Below, in pieces: positions 24,816 through 34,406 of a DNA stretch of 64,000 nt. The stretch comes from Aequorivita sp. UBA3180 (GTDB lineage: Bacteria > Bacteroidota > Bacteroidia > Flavobacteriales > Flavobacteriaceae). The translations under genes were made by a program, and so were the position numbers. A model generated the notes under the pieces. That model was not told the origin of the DNA, ran no database searches, and worked only from the letters and a program-made list of their open reading frames with translations. The stretch is taken from contig DEXQ01000008.1 in NCBI GenBank assembly GCA_002364215.1, forward strand, positions 473,866-537,865, given 5' to 3'. Each line of letters starts with the position of its first letter. Positions within the stretch are counted from its first letter, which is position 1.

Positions 24816-25235
24816 ATGGTAAACACTTCGGATTTTACAAAACGATTGGAAAAAATACTGGATTATTACTCATTATCTGCCGCTGCGTTTGCGGAAGAAA
24901 TTGATTTTAACCGCTCCACTATTTCACATTTACTCTCAGGAAGAAATAAACCGAGCTTGGAATTTGTGATGAAGCTCTATCAAAAATTTCCAGAGGTTGA
25001 TATGGATTGGTTACTTTTCGGAAAAGGTAGCTTCCCTTCTACCGGAGAAAACTTAAAAAGTCCGGACAATCAAAACCAAATTAAAACTTCAAATGAAGAA
25101 AACTCATTGAATCTTTTTTCTGCAGAAAATGACACCGAGGTCAAAAGAAACATTCAAGTGAATCAAAATGTAAAGAATATTGAGAGAATTGTAATTTTTT
25201 ATACTGACGGTAGCTTTAATGTTTACCAAAACTAA
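24816..25235 (+). CDS. XRE-family helix-turn-helix regulator
   Basis: The 139-aa product has a Cro/C1-type helix-turn-helix in residues about 5-65: FAEEIDFNRSTISHLLSGRNKPSLEFVMKLYQKFP, followed by VDMDWLLFGKG, typical of Bacteroidota XRE proteins. The rest (about 70-139) is polar and low in complexity, with no ligand domain recognised, and ends in a beta-rich RIVIFYTDGSFNVY. It is divergent from the M14 peptidase across 292 bp. It may control its own promoter and that of the peptidase. Confidence 0.87.
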   Translation: MVNTSDFTKRLEKILDYYSLSAAAFAEEIDFNRSTISHLLSGRNKPSLEFVMKLYQKFPEVDMDWLLFGKGSFPSTGENLKSPDNQNQIKTSNEENSLNLFSAENDTEVKRNIQVNQNVKNIERIVIFYTDGSFNVYQN

Positions 25236-25277
25236 ATGGTTTCAGTAATTTTTCGGAAATTCGCATAAATTTTAAGC

Positions 25278-25649
25278 ATGCGTTTTTTTTTAGCCTTATT
25301 AAGTTTTCTATTATTGGCGGGGTGCTATGAAACCCAACGAGATTGTGCCGATTTTAAAACCGGAACCTTCGAGTTTGAAGCGCTTTCGGGCACTGAGGTC
25401 TTCAAAACAACCATAATTCGCAATGATTCCATAGAGGTTGATTATTTTCAGGGGAAAACAGATTCTTCTTCTATTAGATGGATAAACGATTGTGAGTATG
25501 TCCTAAAAAAAATAAATCCTAAGAACCAAGCTGAAAAGAAAGCCATTCACATCAAAATTTTAACCACTGATAAAGATAGCTACACTTTTGAATTCAGTGA
25601 AGTGGGTAAAACTAAAACGAGCAAGGCTAAGGCAAAGAAAGTTAAGTAA
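25278..25649 (+). CDS. Small lipoprotein of unknown function
   Basis: The 123-aa product starts MRFFLALLSFLLLAGC, a clear lipoprotein signal with lipobox LAGC and Cys16. The mature part is beta-rich (FKTGTFEFEALSG, DSIEVDYFQGKTDSSSIRWINDCEYVL) and ends with a basic tail of alternating Lys, Ala and Thr. The conserved cysteines flank a small beta fold. It is probably an outer-membrane or periplasmic lipoprotein. It is 42 nt after the XRE gene and may share its transcript. Confidence 0.75.
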   Translation: MRFFLALLSFLLLAGCYETQRDCADFKTGTFEFEALSGTEVFKTTIIRNDSIEVDYFQGKTDSSSIRWINDCEYVLKKINPKNQAEKKAIHIKILTTDKDSYTFEFSEVGKTKTSKAKAKKVK

Positions 25650-25685
25650 TTTTATATCCCAATTATTTGTAAGTAATAAACTGGA

Positions 25686-27743
25686 TCAAGAAAAGTATTT
25701 ATTTAAAATACCAAATAATATTCCCTGCTCAACGGGTTTTGTAAGATATTCATTCATACCTGCCTTAATTCCACGTTCAATGGCTTCTTTTGTTACATCT
25801 GCTGAAAACCCGAGTATTACTGAAGTATTATCTATTTTTCTCAAATGTTGTACAATTTCAAACCCATCCTTTCCGGGCATATGTACGTCCATAAAAATAA
25901 GGTCGTAATGGCGGGAAGCACATTTAAGTAAAGCATCGTTTCCATCTGATGAAAGATCTGCAGAAATTTGGCTTTTTGAAAGTATTTTTGCCAAGACTTT
26001 TTGGTTCAAGAGATTGTCATCAACAATTAAGACCTTTAAATAGCTTAAATTCCTGTAGTGCCTTAATTTTTTGTTTTCATCTTGGTTTTCAACTTTAGGA
26101 AAATCTAGAGATACCGTAAAAATAGACCCTTTCCCTGCATTGCTTTGCACACTAATTGTACCCCCCATCAATTCTACCAAAGTTTTAGTGATTGCCAAAC
26201 CCAATCCACTCCCTTGATGTTTTTTAGTGATTCCAAAATCCAGTTGTTTAAATCTTTCAAAAATATCATTCATTTTCGAAGGGGCAATTCCTATACCAGA
26301 GTCAGTTACAACCAACTGTATTCTTAGCCTACCATTTTCTGATTTTTCTTCGTAAAAAATTTCTATCAAACCCTCTTCTGTAAATTTCGTCGCATTACTT
26401 ATAAGGTTGGTAAAAATCTGTTCGGTACGCGAAACGTCACCAATTACGTTTTTCTGTTTCAGAATACTCGCAAAATTTGTTTTTACCTCAATTCCCTTAA
26501 CCTTTATGGTGGGTGCGTAAATATCGACAATTCTTTGAAGTATGAAAAAAGGACTGAAAACATCTTGTGAAAGTTCTACTTGGCCTGATTCAATTTTATC
26601 TATATGGAGAATATTATTGACCAGATTTAATAATACCTTCGATGAGTTTTGCATTAATTTTAAAAATTCTTTTTCACTTGTTGAAAGTTGTTTGCCTTCC
26701 AGTATTTCAGAAATGCTTAATATGGCGCTTAATGGAGTCCTTATTTCATGGCTCATGTTTGAAAGAAATTGTGTTTTTGCTACAGAGGCATCTTCCGCCC
26801 TAAGCCTTTCTTTTTCAATTTCTGCATTAAGCATCTGCAGTTTTTGGTTCATAATTTTATACCTGTGAGACTGTCTTTTGGCCAATAAAAAGAAATAGGC
26901 TAGTAAACCAATAAGAAATGATAAAAATATGCCAAGTGCCAATATGAAATTCTGCAATGTGGTTGCTCTTAATTCTTGACGGGAATAAAACATAAATTCA
27001 AATTTCCAATCACCCTCCGCCCTATCCGCAAGTGGATTTAAGCTTTGCGCAAATATTTGATCGCTTTGAAAATCTTCAATTTTGGGATTATTGTAGCTGT
27101 AAAAAATATTTCCCGCATTGTCTGTAATCCGGACACTAAAAAGATTTTGTTTGGAGCTTATATTGTCAAATTGGTCTTTAAAATCCATGCCTGCGGATAT
27201 TGTTCCCTGAAAACTGTTGTCATAATAAATTGGAACATCTACCAAAAAAGCCTTACCGTGCTGGGTGAGATTGACCCAGGAAGTTATATTTACTAATGTA
27301 TCCCTAGAGTTTTCAATCCAGCTTTGGTAACGATACCCTACGGATTTTATATCTAAGTTAAGTGCTTCCCTATTTGGGTAATAAGGAGCTACAAAGTTTA
27401 TTATACCCGTGCTATCTATATATTCTATAAATTTAATTGACTTGTTTTGTTTGATAATCCGTTCCGTATCAGATTTTAAATAGGCTTTGAATTTACCATT
27501 GCTCTCAACTATACGGTCACGCATATCCTCAAGCGAAGTAATATTATGACTAATTATTTTTTTAAAATCCTGATGGGTCAATGTGCCCGCAATGTCCAAC
27601 TGCCTGAGTTTAGCTTGCTTTTGATCAATTATAGTTCTATAATAACTTAGAACACATAAAGCTGAAAGGAATAAAAATAAAATAATAGAAAGCAAGGCAA
27701 ATTTGCTTTTGTGGAAATTAGCTATTATTCTTCTTTGAAGCAT
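25686..27743 (-). CDS. Hybrid sensor histidine kinase with C-terminal receiver
   Basis: The 685-aa product has an N-terminal helix (about 15-34), a periplasmic sensor region (about 40-265, CHASE-like), a second helix (about 268-289), a short coiled coil, HisKA with SNMSHEIRTPLSAIL near residue 330, and HATPase_c with the N box LISNATKFTEEG, DSGIGI and GSGLGLAITK. A C-terminal receiver holds the acceptor Asp in LIFMDVHMPGKDG. No response regulator gene is adjacent, so output probably passes through a phosphorelay. The signal is unknown. The gene is convergent with the small lipoprotein gene. Confidence 0.92.
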   Translation of the reverse strand: MLQRRIIANFHKSKFALLSIILFLFLSALCVLSYYRTIIDQKQAKLRQLDIAGTLTHQDFKKIISHNITSLEDMRDRIVESNGKFKAYLKSDTERIIKQNKSIKFIEYIDSTGIINFVAPYYPNREALNLDIKSVGYRYQSWIENSRDTLVNITSWVNLTQHGKAFLVDVPIYYDNSFQGTISAGMDFKDQFDNISSKQNLFSVRITDNAGNIFYSYNNPKIEDFQSDQIFAQSLNPLADRAEGDWKFEFMFYSRQELRATTLQNFILALGIFLSFLIGLLAYFFLLAKRQSHRYKIMNQKLQMLNAEIEKERLRAEDASVAKTQFLSNMSHEIRTPLSAILSISEILEGKQLSTSEKEFLKLMQNSSKVLLNLVNNILHIDKIESGQVELSQDVFSPFFILQRIVDIYAPTIKVKGIEVKTNFASILKQKNVIGDVSRTEQIFTNLISNATKFTEEGLIEIFYEEKSENGRLRIQLVVTDSGIGIAPSKMNDIFERFKQLDFGITKKHQGSGLGLAITKTLVELMGGTISVQSNAGKGSIFTVSLDFPKVENQDENKKLRHYRNLSYLKVLIVDDNLLNQKVLAKILSKSQISADLSSDGNDALLKCASRHYDLIFMDVHMPGKDGFEIVQHLRKIDNTSVILGFSADVTKEAIERGIKAGMNEYLTKPVEQGILFGILNKYFS

Positions 27744-27808
27744 TTTTAAAGTTAAAAAAGATTATCTTTTATTATTCTAAAGATTTGTTTAAAAATTTTT
27801 TAAAAACT

Positions 27809-28249
27809 CTATTTTGAAATGTTATTTTTTGATTTCATGAAAGAATTTTGCTCTTCCATCAGTTTTTCAATATTTGATAGCAATTGGATATCCTTTGGCG
27901 TTTCCACAGTTTTATCTTGAGGATCCTCTGCCTTTTTCTTAAAGCGATTGATGAATTTTATTACCATGAAAATGGTAAAGGCAATAATGAAGAAGTCGAT
28001 CAGCACTTCCATAAGCTCCCCATAACCAATTGCAATTTCCTCAGATGTCTCACTTGCAGGACGCAGAATATACTTTTTATTGGCCAGGTTTACACCATCC
28101 GTAAGCATTGAGAGCGGAGGCATTACAATCTTTTTTACAATTGTACTTATTACATTATTGAAGGCAGTACCTATTACGATACCCACCGCCATATCAATCA
28201 TATTGCCTTTTATGGCGAAGTTTTTAAATTCCTGAAAAAATGAAGCCAT
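27809..28249 (-). CDS. mscL: Large-conductance mechanosensitive channel MscL
   Basis: The 146-aa product starts with the amphipathic N-helix and TM1 (FKNFAIKGNMIDMAVGIVIGTAFNNVISTIVKKI), has a periplasmic loop with LTDGVNLANKKYIL, then TM2 (LIDFFIIAFTIFMVIKFINRF) and a charged cytoplasmic helix. MscL opens under hypo-osmotic stress to release solutes. The GxxxGxx pore pattern AVGIVIGTA is intact. It lies alone between the kinase and cmk genes, same strand. Confidence 0.95.
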   Translation of the reverse strand: MASFFQEFKNFAIKGNMIDMAVGIVIGTAFNNVISTIVKKIVMPPLSMLTDGVNLANKKYILRPASETSEEIAIGYGELMEVLIDFFIIAFTIFMVIKFINRFKKKAEDPQDKTVETPKDIQLLSNIEKLMEEQNSFMKSKNNISK

Positions 28250-28307
28250 GTGTTGATTTTTTTGTTAGCGTGTAATAATAGAAAAGATTTCAGAAAGAAA
28301 AAAGAAG

Positions 28308-29003
28308 TTAAACGCGACCCGCAATTCGATCCTTTGCAAGCTGTAGTACTGTATGGAACTGATCTTCCAGATTCATTTCAGAATTATCAATTTCAATAGC
28401 ATCGGCTGCTTTTACCAAGGGAGAGTCTTCTCTGGTAGTATCAATGTGGTCACGATCTTGAATATTTTTTAAAACCTCAGCATACTGTATGTTCTCACCA
28501 CGTTCCAAAAGCTCTTTATACCTTCTTTGGGCACGCTCTTTAGCTGAGGCATTCATAAATATTTTTAGTTCGGCTTGGGGAAAAACTATTGTGCCAATAT
28601 CACGACCATCCATAACCACTCCTTTTTCTAGGCCCATCTGTTTTTGCTGGGCAACCAGTTTTGCTCTTACCTCGTGAATTGTCGCAATGGGACTTACAAA
28701 CTCTGATACTTCAAGGTTTCTTATTTTATCTTCCACATCTTTTCCATTCAAAAAGATATGTGCTTTGCCCCAATCAGGCTCTTTATAAAACTTAAGATGG
28801 ATTAATGGAAGTGATTCTATAAGTTTGGAAGTGTCAAAATGATCTTTGGAAATAATACCATTTTGCATAGCATAGAGCGTTACGGCTCTATACATTGCAC
28901 CACTGTCCACATAAACATAGCCCAGATAATCGGCCAATTGCTTGGCAACCGTACTTTTTCCGGTTGAGGAATATCCGTCAATGGCAATAGTAATTTTTCC
29001 CAT
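28308..29003 (-). CDS. cmk: Cytidylate kinase
   Basis: The 231-aa product has the P-loop GYSSTGKST (residues 10-18), the CMP-binding YVDSGAMYRAV, GRDIGTIVFPQAELK and the lid region RAQRRYKELLERG. It phosphorylates CMP and dCMP with ATP. The ATG shares one base with the stop of porQ (TAATG), so the two are coupled. The porQ-cmk pairing is, from memory, frequent in Bacteroidota. Confidence 0.94.
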   Translation of the reverse strand: MGKITIAIDGYSSTGKSTVAKQLADYLGYVYVDSGAMYRAVTLYAMQNGIISKDHFDTSKLIESLPLIHLKFYKEPDWGKAHIFLNGKDVEDKIRNLEVSEFVSPIATIHEVRAKLVAQQKQMGLEKGVVMDGRDIGTIVFPQAELKIFMNASAKERAQRRYKELLERGENIQYAEVLKNIQDRDHIDTTREDSPLVKAADAIEIDNSEMNLEDQFHTVLQLAKDRIAGRV

Positions 29004-30022
29004 TACTGAAGATCTATATTTAAGCCGAAAAAGCTGGATGAAGCAGCGGTACTAAATTTTGAATAGGAATAGCTCAATCTTAATTTATTCAGTTTAATTG
29101 CAAAACCGGCGCTTACTCCTGCGAAAGCCCGTTTTTCTGCTATTCGCAACTCTTCACCTCTTCTGAAATTATACCCCAACCGAATATTGAAACCGCTTTC
29201 GGGAAATAGTTCAATTCCCGCAATCATATGCCGAAAAGCGTTGTCTATAAAATTTATATTTTCTTCGGTAGTGTTTCCTTCCAAATCAGTTTCCTCTCTT
29301 GAAGGGTTAGAAAAAGCTACGTTCCATTGTTGCATATTCTCCAAGGTAAAATGCCAGCGAATAGGCACGTTCTGCAATGTTTGTGAAATTCCAAAAATAA
29401 GTTCAAACGGAAGGGGTTCATATTCTTCGTGATAGGGTGTGAATTGTGTTCCCAAATTTCTAGCAACTCCCGTAATATGAAGATCCCAATCTTCATAAAC
29501 GTACATAATACCAATATCCAAAGCGCCTCCAAATGAAGAATAATTTTCCAGTTTAGAAGAAATAAGCTTTAGGTTTACACCTACGTGAAAATTTGTGAAT
29601 GCAATATTTCGGGCATGTCCCAAAGAAAGGGCTACTTCGCCCCCACTAAAACTGTTTGTTGGGTTTCCCAATTCATCATAGCCGTCAAACTGCCCATAGT
29701 TAACGTAGGTAATACCCGCATGCAAAACCTGTGTTCTTCGATCCCATAGATAGGCATAAGTAGCCGTACCGTAGTTTACATCCCCAATGTAGTTTGTATA
29801 ATTAAGCGAAAGCTGATTGTCCATTGCAGGATTAATACTTGCGGGGTTGAATAGTGGCTGGGTAGGGTCGTAATCATAATTAGTAACTACTTTTCCGCCC
29901 AAAGCAGCCATTCTAGGACTATTAACAAGGTTTAGAAACTGATAAGTTGCCTTACCTCCTATCTGGGCTGCCAAAAGCTGAGATATAAATAAGGAAACAA
30001 CTAAGAAAACCTTTTGGGTCAT
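29003..30022 (-). CDS. porQ: T9SS protein PorQ
   Basis: The 339-aa product has a signal peptide (MTQKVFLVVSLFISQLLAA) and a beta-barrel-like body. Conserved positions include FLNLVNSPRMAALGG, TQPLFNPASINPAM, LSLNYTNYIGDVNYGTATYAY and the C-terminal FAIKLNKLRLSYSYSKF. PorQ is a PorV-family outer-membrane component of type IX secretion linked to attachment of cargo. The overlap with cmk supports the usual synteny. PorX is encoded 16 kb away in this window, but the core PorKLMN genes are not here. Confidence 0.85.
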   Translation of the reverse strand: MTQKVFLVVSLFISQLLAAQIGGKATYQFLNLVNSPRMAALGGKVVTNYDYDPTQPLFNPASINPAMDNQLSLNYTNYIGDVNYGTATYAYLWDRRTQVLHAGITYVNYGQFDGYDELGNPTNSFSGGEVALSLGHARNIAFTNFHVGVNLKLISSKLENYSSFGGALDIGIMYVYEDWDLHITGVARNLGTQFTPYHEEYEPLPFELIFGISQTLQNVPIRWHFTLENMQQWNVAFSNPSREETDLEGNTTEENINFIDNAFRHMIAGIELFPESGFNIRLGYNFRRGEELRIAEKRAFAGVSAGFAIKLNKLRLSYSYSKFSTAASSSFFGLNIDLQ

Positions 30023-30177
30023 AGACGTAAGTTACCGTAACTAAAAACTAAACGAATGCAAGTATAATTTATTTTTGCAAAGGAAAGAAACATCCATGAT
30101 TAATTTTTATAATGCTTGGGCTTGATAGCTGCAAGTTCCAATTAAACTTTAAAAATAACGTAGGCAATAATATGATT

Positions 30178-30222
30178 GATGATTAATGCATAATTGGTTT
30201 TGGCAACTCTGCATTAATCATC
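30178..30222. repeat. 13-bp perfect inverted repeat downstream of lon
   Basis: GATGATTAATGCA and TGCATTAATCATC flank a 19-bp loop in the gap between the lon stop and the porQ start. A T-run follows only on the plus strand, so it is not a clean terminator for lon. Confidence 0.6.
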
Positions 30223-30235
30223 TTTTTGCTCAAAA

Positions 30236-32686
30236 TTATAGCTTTTTGGCGTTTTTTACCTTTTCCTTGGTTAGGGCTAACTCTAAGACATCGCTCATAT
30301 CTTTTACATAATGAAAAGTGAGCCCCTTTAAATATTCAGGTTTTATTTCGTTTATGTCGCGTTTATTGTCTTCACAAAGTAGAATTTCTTTAATTCGTGC
30401 GCGTTTTGCTGCAAGAATTTTTTCCTTAATACCGCCAACGGGCAATACCTTTCCTCGCAAAGTAATTTCACCGGTCATTGCGATGGATTTCTTTACTTTT
30501 CTTTGTGTGAAAAGCGATACTAATGAAGTAAGCATTGTTATACCGGCGCTTGGGCCATCTTTGGGCGTTGCACCTTCCGGCACGTGAATGTGAACGTTAT
30601 AATTATCGAATATATCTGGATTGATACCAAGTTTTTCAGCATTGGATTTTATGTATTCCAAAGCAATTGTAGCAGATTCTTTCATAACCTTACCCAAATT
30701 TCCGGTCATATTTAACGCACCTTTTCCTTTGGAAAGGGTAGATTCAATAAACAATATATCTCCGCCCACTTTGGTCCAAGCTAGACCAGTAACCACGCCT
30801 GCTACATCATTATTTTCATATTTGTCGCGTTCCAGTTTGGGAGCGCCCAGGACTTCAATAATAATATCATTGGTCACTTTTATTTCATACTCCTCTTCCA
30901 TTGCAATTTTCATTGCTGCATAGCGAACCATTTTGGCAATTTGCTTCTCCAATCCACGTACACCACTTTCACGTGTGTAACCTTCCACAATTTTTTCAAG
31001 TTGGGGTTTGGCTATTTTCAAAGCCTCACTTTCCATTCCGTGCTCTTTTAATTGTTTGGGAAGCAAATGGCGCTTTGCTATTTCAACCTTTTCCTCAACA
31101 GTATATCCTGTTACGTTTATAATCTCCATTCGATCTCGCAACGCAGGTTGAATGGTACTTAAACTGTTTGAAGTAGCTATGAACATAACTTTTGAAAGGT
31201 CGTAGCCCAATTCTAAAAAGTTATCGTAAAAGGCATTGTTCTGCTCTGGGTCCAAAACTTCGAGCATTGCTGAAGAAGGATCACCTTGATTGCTTGCGGA
31301 AATTTTATCAATTTCATCCAAAACGAAAACAGGATTGCTTGTACCAGCCTTTTTAATACTTTGCACTATACGCCCCGGCATGGCCCCAATGTAGGTTTTA
31401 CGATGGCCCCTTATTTCAGCTTCATCGCGAAGTCCGCCCAAGCTCATCCTCACATATTTTCTGCCTAAAGCTTCTGCAATAGATTTTCCCAAAGAGGTTT
31501 TACCCACACCGGGAGGTCCATAGAGACAAAGAATGGGTGATTTCATATCGTTTCTTAGTTTCAAAACGGCCAAATATTCTATGATGCGCTTTTTAACATC
31601 ATCAAGGCCGTAATGGTCACGATCCAAAATTTTTCGGGCGCGTTTTAAGTCGAATTTATCTTTGCTGTATTTATTCCAAGGAAGGTCTAAAAGCAGGTCC
31701 AAATAATTTCGCTGGATACTGAATTCAGCAACCTGTGGATTCATGCGCTGCATTTTTGAGAGTTCTTTATTAAAATGCTTTTCAACGTCTTTGTTCCACT
31801 TCTTTTTTGTGGCACGTTCACGCATTTCTTCTATTTCTTCTTCCATTGATGATCCACCCAATTCTTCCTGAATGGTCTTCATTTGCTGTTGAAGAAAATA
31901 CTCACGCTGCTGCTGGTTTATGTCACTCTGAACCTTCGACTGGATATCATTACGAAGTGAGAGCTTCTGAATTTCCATATTCATATAGCGGAGCGTTTCC
32001 AGTGCACGATCCTTAAGATTGTTAATCTCCAAAAGTGCCTGCTTCTCCTCTACTTCAATATTTAAATTTGAAGAAACAAAATTTATCAAAAAGCTAGAGC
32101 TTTCAATATTTTTAATGGCAAAGGCAGCCTCAGAAGGAATATTTGGACTTTCTTTAATAATCCTCAGTGCCATTTCCTTTATAGAATCTATTATGGCTCT
32201 AAACTCGTCACTTTCTTTTTCTGGACGCGCTTCAGCAACTTCTCTGATGGTAGCAGTCATATAGGGGTTGGTAGTAATTACCTCAGCCACCTCAAAGCGT
32301 TTTTTTCCTTGAATAATTACTGTGGTATTGCCATCGGGCATTTTGAGAACACGAAGTATTTGGGCTACGGTACCAATTGTATTTATATCACCAATACCGG
32401 GCTCTTCCTCGTTTTCATCTATTTGGGAAACAACACCAATTACCTTGTTGCCTTTATTGGTTTCATTAATAAGCTTAATAGACTTGTCCCGTCCTGCAGT
32501 AATTGGAATAACCACTCCGGGGAAAAGTACTGTATTTCGTAAAGGTAGGATAGGTAGTATTTCAGGGAGTTCTTCTTTGTGCATAGCATCTTCATCCTCA
32601 GCGGACATAAGTGGGATGAACTCTGCATCTTCCTTTAAATCTTGAAATGACAACTTGTCTAACGATGTAAGTTTTGAATTCGCCAT
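30236..32686 (-). CDS. lon: ATP-dependent Lon protease
   Basis: The 816-aa product has the N-terminal substrate domain ([17 protein letters not shown]), a central coiled segment, the AAA+ Walker [10 protein letters not shown], and the protease domain with catalytic Ser in DGPSAG and Lys in [13 protein letters not shown]. It degrades misfolded and regulatory proteins in the cytoplasm. Length and motif order are those of LonA. The ATG at 32686 lies downstream of TACATTTG. An 8-bp inverted repeat centres on that box, hinting at regulation by a repressor. Confidence 0.96.
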   Translation of the reverse strand: MANSKLTSLDKLSFQDLKEDAEFIPLMSAEDEDAMHKEELPEILPILPLRNTVLFPGVVIPITAGRDKSIKLINETNKGNKVIGVVSQIDENEEEPGIGDINTIGTVAQILRVLKMPDGNTTVIIQGKKRFEVAEVITTNPYMTATIREVAEARPEKESDEFRAIIDSIKEMALRIIKESPNIPSEAAFAIKNIESSSFLINFVSSNLNIEVEEKQALLEINNLKDRALETLRYMNMEIQKLSLRNDIQSKVQSDINQQQREYFLQQQMKTIQEELGGSSMEEEIEEMRERATKKKWNKDVEKHFNKELSKMQRMNPQVAEFSIQRNYLDLLLDLPWNKYSKDKFDLKRARKILDRDHYGLDDVKKRIIEYLAVLKLRNDMKSPILCLYGPPGVGKTSLGKSIAEALGRKYVRMSLGGLRDEAEIRGHRKTYIGAMPGRIVQSIKKAGTSNPVFVLDEIDKISASNQGDPSSAMLEVLDPEQNNAFYDNFLELGYDLSKVMFIATSNSLSTIQPALRDRMEIINVTGYTVEEKVEIAKRHLLPKQLKEHGMESEALKIAKPQLEKIVEGYTRESGVRGLEKQIAKMVRYAAMKIAMEEEYEIKVTNDIIIEVLGAPKLERDKYENNDVAGVVTGLAWTKVGGDILFIESTLSKGKGALNMTGNLGKVMKESATIALEYIKSNAEKLGINPDIFDNYNVHIHVPEGATPKDGPSAGITMLTSLVSLFTQRKVKKSIAMTGEITLRGKVLPVGGIKEKILAAKRARIKEILLCEDNKRDINEIKPEYLKGLTFHYVKDMSDVLELALTKEKVKNAKKL

Positions 32687-32699
32687 ATATGTTTTTAAG

Positions 32700-32731
32700 A
32701 CATTGTGTCACAAATGTAGTAAGCACAATGT
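32700..32731. promoter_or_regulatory. Inverted repeat over the lon promoter
   Basis: ACATTGTG (32700-32707) and CACAATGT (32724-32731) form a perfect 8-bp inverted repeat with 16 bp between. The lon -7 box (TACATTTG on the minus strand, 32711-32718) sits near the centre, which is the geometry of a repressor site. It is not the CIRCE element of HrcA. Confidence 0.45.
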
Positions 32732-32904
32732 GTAAAATTTATAATTTATGTTTTTCTTAATAAAAAAGTATTGATTCTCAATAGCTTTATGTGTTCTTAT
32801 CCTTTATAGGTCAAGAGTTGTGCCAGTTATATTTTATTGGCACCTTACTGTTTCAGTGAAACATTTTGGTACTGGATATTATCTGTTCTTCCTTTTTTAA
32901 AAAG

Positions 32905-32940
32905 AAAAAACCGTCTCTGGAAATTCCAGAAACGGCTTTT
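32905..32940 (-). terminator. Rho-independent terminator after the large lipoprotein gene
   Basis: On the minus strand GCCGTTTCTGG, loop, CCAGAGACGGT followed by a T-run, about 20 bp after the stop codon at 32962. Confidence 0.8.
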
Positions 32941-32961
32941 CAAAATTTGTTTATTTTTTAT

Positions 32962-34359
32962 TTACGGAAGCACTGCCAAGAATTCTCCTGCAGTTATTTG
33001 ATATACCGTTGGATCTTGCCCGGTGGCATCTACAGCAGTAAAGTTGAAAATTCCTTCAATGATACCATTTGGAATATCGTAATTTGTAATTACAATAGTT
33101 CCTGGGTTTGAAACATACGTTATCGAGGTTCCCACAACTGGGGTATAAGTTGCTACAATTTCATCTCCATCTATTACTTCAGTGCTCATTTCAAATGAAC
33201 CTTCAGTAATGGTTGCTGGAAAAGTAAGTTTCATTCTTTGGTCACCTACCAGGGTAGTAATGGTTATAGTAGGGTATTGATTGAAAACATCGGTAGTTAT
33301 TGTAATATCTTCAGAATTGTAAGCTGCACCATCCACATTGGCTCTAAACACATTATTGGCTCCGGGCACCCCTTCAAAGTAAGCTGTAAAACTACCTTCG
33401 GTAACCTCAACAACATCTGGAAGTTGGTTTAATGGATCGGTTGCCGTAAAGGCAAAGGTTGCTTTTAATATCCCTAACTCTAAATCAAATTCAGAAATTG
33501 TAATTGTACCTGGATTTGATGTCAGGTTTTCGGCGCCATTGCCTGCGTTGTAAACTCCGATTAATTTTGTTCCGTCAGAAATTTGTACCATCTCAAATGT
33601 ACCCACGCCTAAGGAACGGGGAACGTCAATTCGTATTTGCTCTCCGGTATTGGACTTAGCTTCAATCTTTATCATGTGTACATCGCCAACCATCGGTTCT
33701 GTAACCGAAATAGTATCAGCTACAAAATCAACTCCATCTATTTTAGCGAAAAATTCATTTTCAGGGTTTCCGCCTGTTCCTCCCCCACCTCCGGTATCAT
33801 CAATAATGTAAGGAATGGCATTAAAAGCTCCATTTGTTATTGCAATTTCTTCTAACACGGGATCTCCATTGCCATCAAGAATCGGATTGCCGTCACCATC
33901 AACTTTAATTCGTACTCCTACAAAACTAAATGTTCCTGTAACGGTTTCAGCGCTAGCATCCAGAGCGGTAATGTTCATTAACCCATATCCTCCCAAAGCA
34001 TCTGCCGAGATATAAGGAAGCGGATTATTTGAACCGTCAAAATATGAGCCAGAATTTTGAATGGCCCCACCAAGGGATAGGTTGAAAGACCCTACTGCAG
34101 CATCCACAATTGCAAGAGTTATATTTTCGCCCCCTGGTTTTGAACCTGTAATTACCAATTGGTTATCGGTAGTAAGTGTAGCAGAAACAGAATTTGCAAT
34201 AAACTCTTGGCCTTCTATTTGTGCCTTAAACTGTCCCTCATCTGCATCGTTCTGTTCTTCTTGGACAAATTCACCTGTAAGGGGCTCGTTTTCACAGGAA
34301 AAGAATTGAAATGCAAGAAATACTAAAAGCATTCCTTTTAAAAAATACATTTTCTTCAT
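32962..34359 (-). CDS. Large repeat-containing lipoprotein (DUF6252-like)
   Basis: The ATG at 34359 is preferred; it gives MKKMYFLKGMLLVFLAFQFFSC with lipobox FFSC and Cys22, whereas the longer frame would bury the signal. The 465-aa mature part holds three similar modules of about 110-130 residues, each with a beta pattern like FFAKIDGVDFVADTISV, VFRANVDGAAYNSEDITI and FKAQIEGQEFIANSVSA, and each ending near a GTITIxEFDLExGILxATF-type segment. A glycine-rich linker lies near the middle. DUF6252-type proteins are surface-associated and of unknown role. A terminator follows directly. Confidence 0.75.
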   Translation of the reverse strand: MKKMYFLKGMLLVFLAFQFFSCENEPLTGEFVQEEQNDADEGQFKAQIEGQEFIANSVSATLTTDNQLVITGSKPGGENITLAIVDAAVGSFNLSLGGAIQNSGSYFDGSNNPLPYISADALGGYGLMNITALDASAETVTGTFSFVGVRIKVDGDGNPILDGNGDPVLEEIAITNGAFNAIPYIIDDTGGGGGTGGNPENEFFAKIDGVDFVADTISVTEPMVGDVHMIKIEAKSNTGEQIRIDVPRSLGVGTFEMVQISDGTKLIGVYNAGNGAENLTSNPGTITISEFDLELGILKATFAFTATDPLNQLPDVVEVTEGSFTAYFEGVPGANNVFRANVDGAAYNSEDITITTDVFNQYPTITITTLVGDQRMKLTFPATITEGSFEMSTEVIDGDEIVATYTPVVGTSITYVSNPGTIVITNYDIPNGIIEGIFNFTAVDATGQDPTVYQITAGEFLAVLP

Positions 34360-34406
34360 AAATAAGTAGTTTGTAGGTAATAAACGCAAACTTAAACAAA
34401 AATTGT

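Noticed and set aside
32820..32843. 6-bp inverted repeat GTGCCA...TGGCAC upstream of lon
   Set aside because: Six-bp stems with a 12-bp loop are common by chance in AT-rich DNA and nothing else supports a function.
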